From the NCBI RefSeq assembly GCF_001523745.2, contig NZ_CP013387.1:1798001-1862000 (forward strand): DNA of 64,000 bases, written 5' to 3'. This DNA is from Burkholderia mayonis (GTDB lineage: Bacteria; Pseudomonadota; Gammaproteobacteria; Burkholderiales; Burkholderiaceae). The notes under the pieces are model-generated. The model had not been told where the DNA came from. It ran no database searches and saw only the letters and a program-made list of their open reading frames with translations. Positions 61,776-64,000 of the stretch are shown here, in pieces (position 1 is the first letter of the stretch; each line of letters starts with the position of its first letter). The position numbers were made by a program, and so were the translations under genes.

Positions 61776-62561
61776 TCACGCGCGCCACGCCGGCGGGCGC
61801 TTCTCGAGGAACGACGCGACGCCTTCGCGCGCCTCGGCGCCGGCGCGCGTCCGTGCGATCCAGCCGGCGGTCTGTTCGATCAGCGCGGCGTCGAGCGTGC
61901 GGCCCGCGACGTCGCGCACGAGCGCCTTGCACGCGCGCACGGCCTGCGGGCCGTTCGCGCACAAGGTCTCGGCGAGCCTGGAAACGGTCGCGTCGAGCGC
62001 ATCGGCAGGCACGCACTCGTGGACGAAGCCGAGCTGCGCGGCCTTCGCGCAGTCGAACACTTCGGCCGTCGCGAAATAGCGGCGCGCGGCGCGCTCGCCC
62101 ATCGCGCGCACGACGTATGGCGCGATCGTCGCGGGAATCAGCCCGAGACGCGCTTCCGACAGGCAGAATTTCACGTCCTCGGCCGCGACCGCGATGTCGC
62201 ACGCGGCGACGAGCCCGACGCCGCCCGCGTACGCGTCGCCGTGCACGCGCGCGATCACGGGCTTCGCGCAGCGGTGGATCGCCTCGAGCATCCGCGCGAG
62301 CCGGCGCGCGTCGGCGCGGTTCTCGTCGTCCGAGAAGCCCGCCATCTTTTTCATCCAGTTCAGGTCCGCGCCCGCGCAGAACGCCGGGCCGCGCGCGGCG
62401 AGCACGACCGCGCGCAGCGCCGGATTCGCGTCGATGCGGTCGAACGCGGTCGTCAGCTCGGCGATCATCGTCTCGTTGAACGCATTGCGCACGTCGGGAC
62501 GCGCGAGCATGACGGTCGCGACGCGGCCGTCGTCGGTCACTTCGATCGTTTCATGGCGCAT
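61776..62561 (-). CDS. liuC: Methylglutaconyl-CoA hydratase (enoyl-CoA hydratase family)
   Basis: 261 aa crotonase fold. Hydrates 3-methylglutaconyl-CoA to HMG-CoA. Oxyanion-hole segments: AFCAGADLNWMKKMAGFSDD and HGDAYAGGVGLVAACDIAVA. KFCLSEARLGLIPATIAPYV contains the catalytic Glu. The order B-C-D with the carboxylase subunits on both sides is that of the liu operon, which supports this assignment over a general enoyl-CoA hydratase. The start is 19 bp after the liuB stop. Confidence 0.93.
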   Translation of the reverse strand: MRHETIEVTDDGRVATVMLARPDVRNAFNETMIAELTTAFDRIDANPALRAVVLAARGPAFCAGADLNWMKKMAGFSDDENRADARRLARMLEAIHRCAKPVIARVHGDAYAGGVGLVAACDIAVAAEDVKFCLSEARLGLIPATIAPYVVRAMGERAARRYFATAEVFDCAKAAQLGFVHECVPADALDATVSRLAETLCANGPQAVRACKALVRDVAGRTLDAALIEQTAGWIARTRAGAEAREGVASFLEKRPPAWRA

Positions 62562-62580
62562 CGTCGGCTCCTCAGCTCCG

Positions 62581-64000
62581 TCACATCCGGAACACGCCGA
62601 ACCGCGTGTCCTCGATCGGCGCGTTCATCGCGGCGGCAAGGCCCAAGCCGAGCACGTCGCGCGTCTGCGCGGGGTCGATCACGCCGTCGTCCCACAGGCG
62701 CGCGCTCGCGTAGTACGGATGGCCCTGGCGCTCGTACTGGTCGCGGATCGGCTGCTTGAACGCCTCTTCGTCTTGCGCCGACCACTCGCCGCCCTTCGCC
62801 TCGATCCCATCGCGGCGCACGGTCGCGAGCACCGAGGCCGCCTGCTCGCCGCCCATCACCGAGATGCGCGCGTTCGGCCACATCCACAGGAAGCGCGGGC
62901 CGAACGCGCGCCCGCACATCCCGTAGTTGCCCGCGCCGAACGAGCCGCCGATGATCACCGTGAACTTCGGCACCTTCGCGGTCGACACGGCCGTCACCAT
63001 CTTCGCGCCGTGACGCGCGATGCCTTCGTTCTCGTACTTGCGGCCGACCATGAAGCCGGTGATGTTCTGCAGGAACACGAGCGGGATCTTGCGCTGGCAG
63101 CACAGCTCGATGAAATGCGCGCCCTTCGTCGCCGATTCGGAGAACAGAATGCCGTTGTTCGCGACGATGCCGACCGGGTGTCCCCAGATGTGCGCGAAGC
63201 CCGTGACGAGCGTCGTGCCGTAGCGCGCCTTGAATTCGTCGAATGCGGAATCGTCGACGATCCGCGCGATCACCTCGCGCACGTCGAACGGCTTCCTCGT
63301 ATCGACGGGAATCACGCCGTACAGGCTTTTCGCGTCATGGCGCGGCGGCAGCGGCTCGCGAAGCGCGAGCGGCGCCGCGCCGCGCGCGCCGAGATGGCCG
63401 ACGATCGTGCGCGCGATCGACAACGCATGCGCGTCGTTCTGCGCGAGGTGATCGGCCACGCCGGACAGGCGCGTGTGCACGTCGCCGCCGCCGAGATCCT
63501 CGGCGCTCACTTCCTCGCCGGTGGCCGCCTTCACGAGCGGCGGCCCGCCGAGAAAGATCGTCCCCTGGTTCTTGACGATGATCGATTCGTCGCTCATCGC
63601 GGGCACGTACGCGCCGCCCGCGGTGCACGAGCCCATCACGACCGCGATCTGCTCGATGCCCGCCGCCGACAGGTTCGCCTGATTGAAGAAGATTCGGCCG
63701 AAATGATCGCGGTCAGGAAACACGTCGTCCTGATTCGGCAGGTTCGCGCCGCCCGAATCGACGAGGTACACGCACGGCAACCGGTTCTCGGCCGCGATCT
63801 CCTGCGCGCGCACGTGCTTCTTCACGGTCATCGGATAGTAGGTGCCGCCCTTGACGGTCGCGTCGTTGCAGACGATCACGCACTCGCGGCCCGCGATCCG
63901 GCCGATGCCGGTGATGATGCCCGCGCCCGGCGCGTCGTCGTTGTACATCCCGTACGCGGCGAGCTGCGACAGCTCGAGGAACGGCGCGCCCGGATCGAGC
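62581..64000 (-). CDS. liuB: Methylcrotonyl-CoA carboxylase beta subunit, 5' end beyond window
   Basis: At least 472 residues; the frame stays open to the window edge ([20 protein letters not shown]), so the start is outside. Carboxyltransferase of the acyl-CoA carboxylase beta family: [60 protein letters not shown], and the C-terminal [32 protein letters not shown]. It forms the core with the biotin subunit LiuD. liuA and liuR would be expected further right (inference). Confidence 0.95.
   Translation of the reverse strand, partial: LDPGAPFLELSQLAAYGMYNDDAPGAGIITGIGRIAGRECVIVCNDATVKGGTYYPMTVKKHVRAQEIAAENRLPCVYLVDSGGANLPNQDDVFPDRDHFGRIFFNQANLSAAGIEQIAVVMGSCTAGGAYVPAMSDESIIVKNQGTIFLGGPPLVKAATGEEVSAEDLGGGDVHTRLSGVADHLAQNDAHALSIARTIVGHLGARGAAPLALREPLPPRHDAKSLYGVIPVDTRKPFDVREVIARIVDDSAFDEFKARYGTTLVTGFAHIWGHPVGIVANNGILFSESATKGAHFIELCCQRKIPLVFLQNITGFMVGRKYENEGIARHGAKMVTAVSTAKVPKFTVIIGGSFGAGNYGMCGRAFGPRFLWMWPNARISVMGGEQAASVLATVRRDGIEAKGGEWSAQDEEAFKQPIRDQYERQGHPYYASARLWDDGVIDPAQTRDVLGLGLAAAMNAPIEDTRFGVFRM

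Overview
The window is high-GC DNA with tightly spaced genes, GTG and TTG starts, many short tandem repeats of 6-8 bp units, and gene content typical of a Burkholderia species. My best guess is the B. pseudomallei/thailandensis group, chromosome 2. The species is an inference from gene content and not from a database match. No tRNA, rRNA, CRISPR array, intact insertion sequence or prophage was seen.

Layout. 1-1.6 kb: 3' part of choline dehydrogenase betA. 2.8-8 kb: a very large (1125 aa) BKACE/DUF849-type beta-keto acid cleavage protein with an MFS transporter. 8-11.6 kb: decayed GlxA-type regulator, OsmC protein, 2-hydroxyacid dehydrogenase, HAD dehalogenase and a cupin. 11.6-15.9 kb: small proteins, including a cold-shock protein and an S21 ribosomal protein paralogue that starts with TTG. 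15.9-24.6 kb: the sarcosine module on the minus strand (sdaA-soxB-soxD-soxA-soxG-folB-like) with a divergent GbdR/SouR-like regulator. 24.7-31.6 kb: an AraC / proline dehydrogenase-like / acetoacetate decarboxylase-like cluster whose upstream region carries a 20-copy heptanucleotide repeat, then a YceH-type protein, an exported beta-propeller and a GST. 31.8-40.2 kb: a cupin and a HAD protein, then a complete L-threonate/D-erythronate pathway (GntR regulator, ltnD, otnK, otnC, MFS, otnI, denD). 40.9-49.4 kb: an LpxO-like hydroxylase, the choline ABC transporter choVWX with a second GlxA/GbdR-type regulator, an FMN reductase, a small-protein paralogue and a ferritin-like protein. 50.5-59.5 kb: a 1774-aa trimeric autotransporter adhesin followed by three DUF2827-type, probably glycosyltransferase-like, proteins. 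59.6-64 kb: the liuB-liuC-liuD part of a leucine/isovalerate degradation operon.

How the genes work together. BetA, ChoXWV, the two GlxA-family regulators, sarcosine oxidase and serine dehydratase form most of a choline -> glycine betaine -> sarcosine -> glycine/serine -> pyruvate route. The demethylation steps (gbcAB, dgcAB) and glyA are not in the window. The otn/ltn/den genes feed four-carbon sugar acids to dihydroxyacetone phosphate. The liu genes carboxylate and hydrate methylcrotonyl-CoA.

The best candidates for undescribed biology are: (1) the Ser/Thr-rich adhesin whose stop codon overlaps the start of the first of three DUF2827 paralogues, suggesting dedicated cytoplasmic modification of the adhesin; (2) the giant BKACE protein, whose catalytic barrel is interrupted by about 180 residues holding four spaced Gly-Trp motifs and followed by about 560 residues of unknown function; (3) the decarboxylase-like/PRODH pair placed behind a hypervariable-looking heptanucleotide tract.
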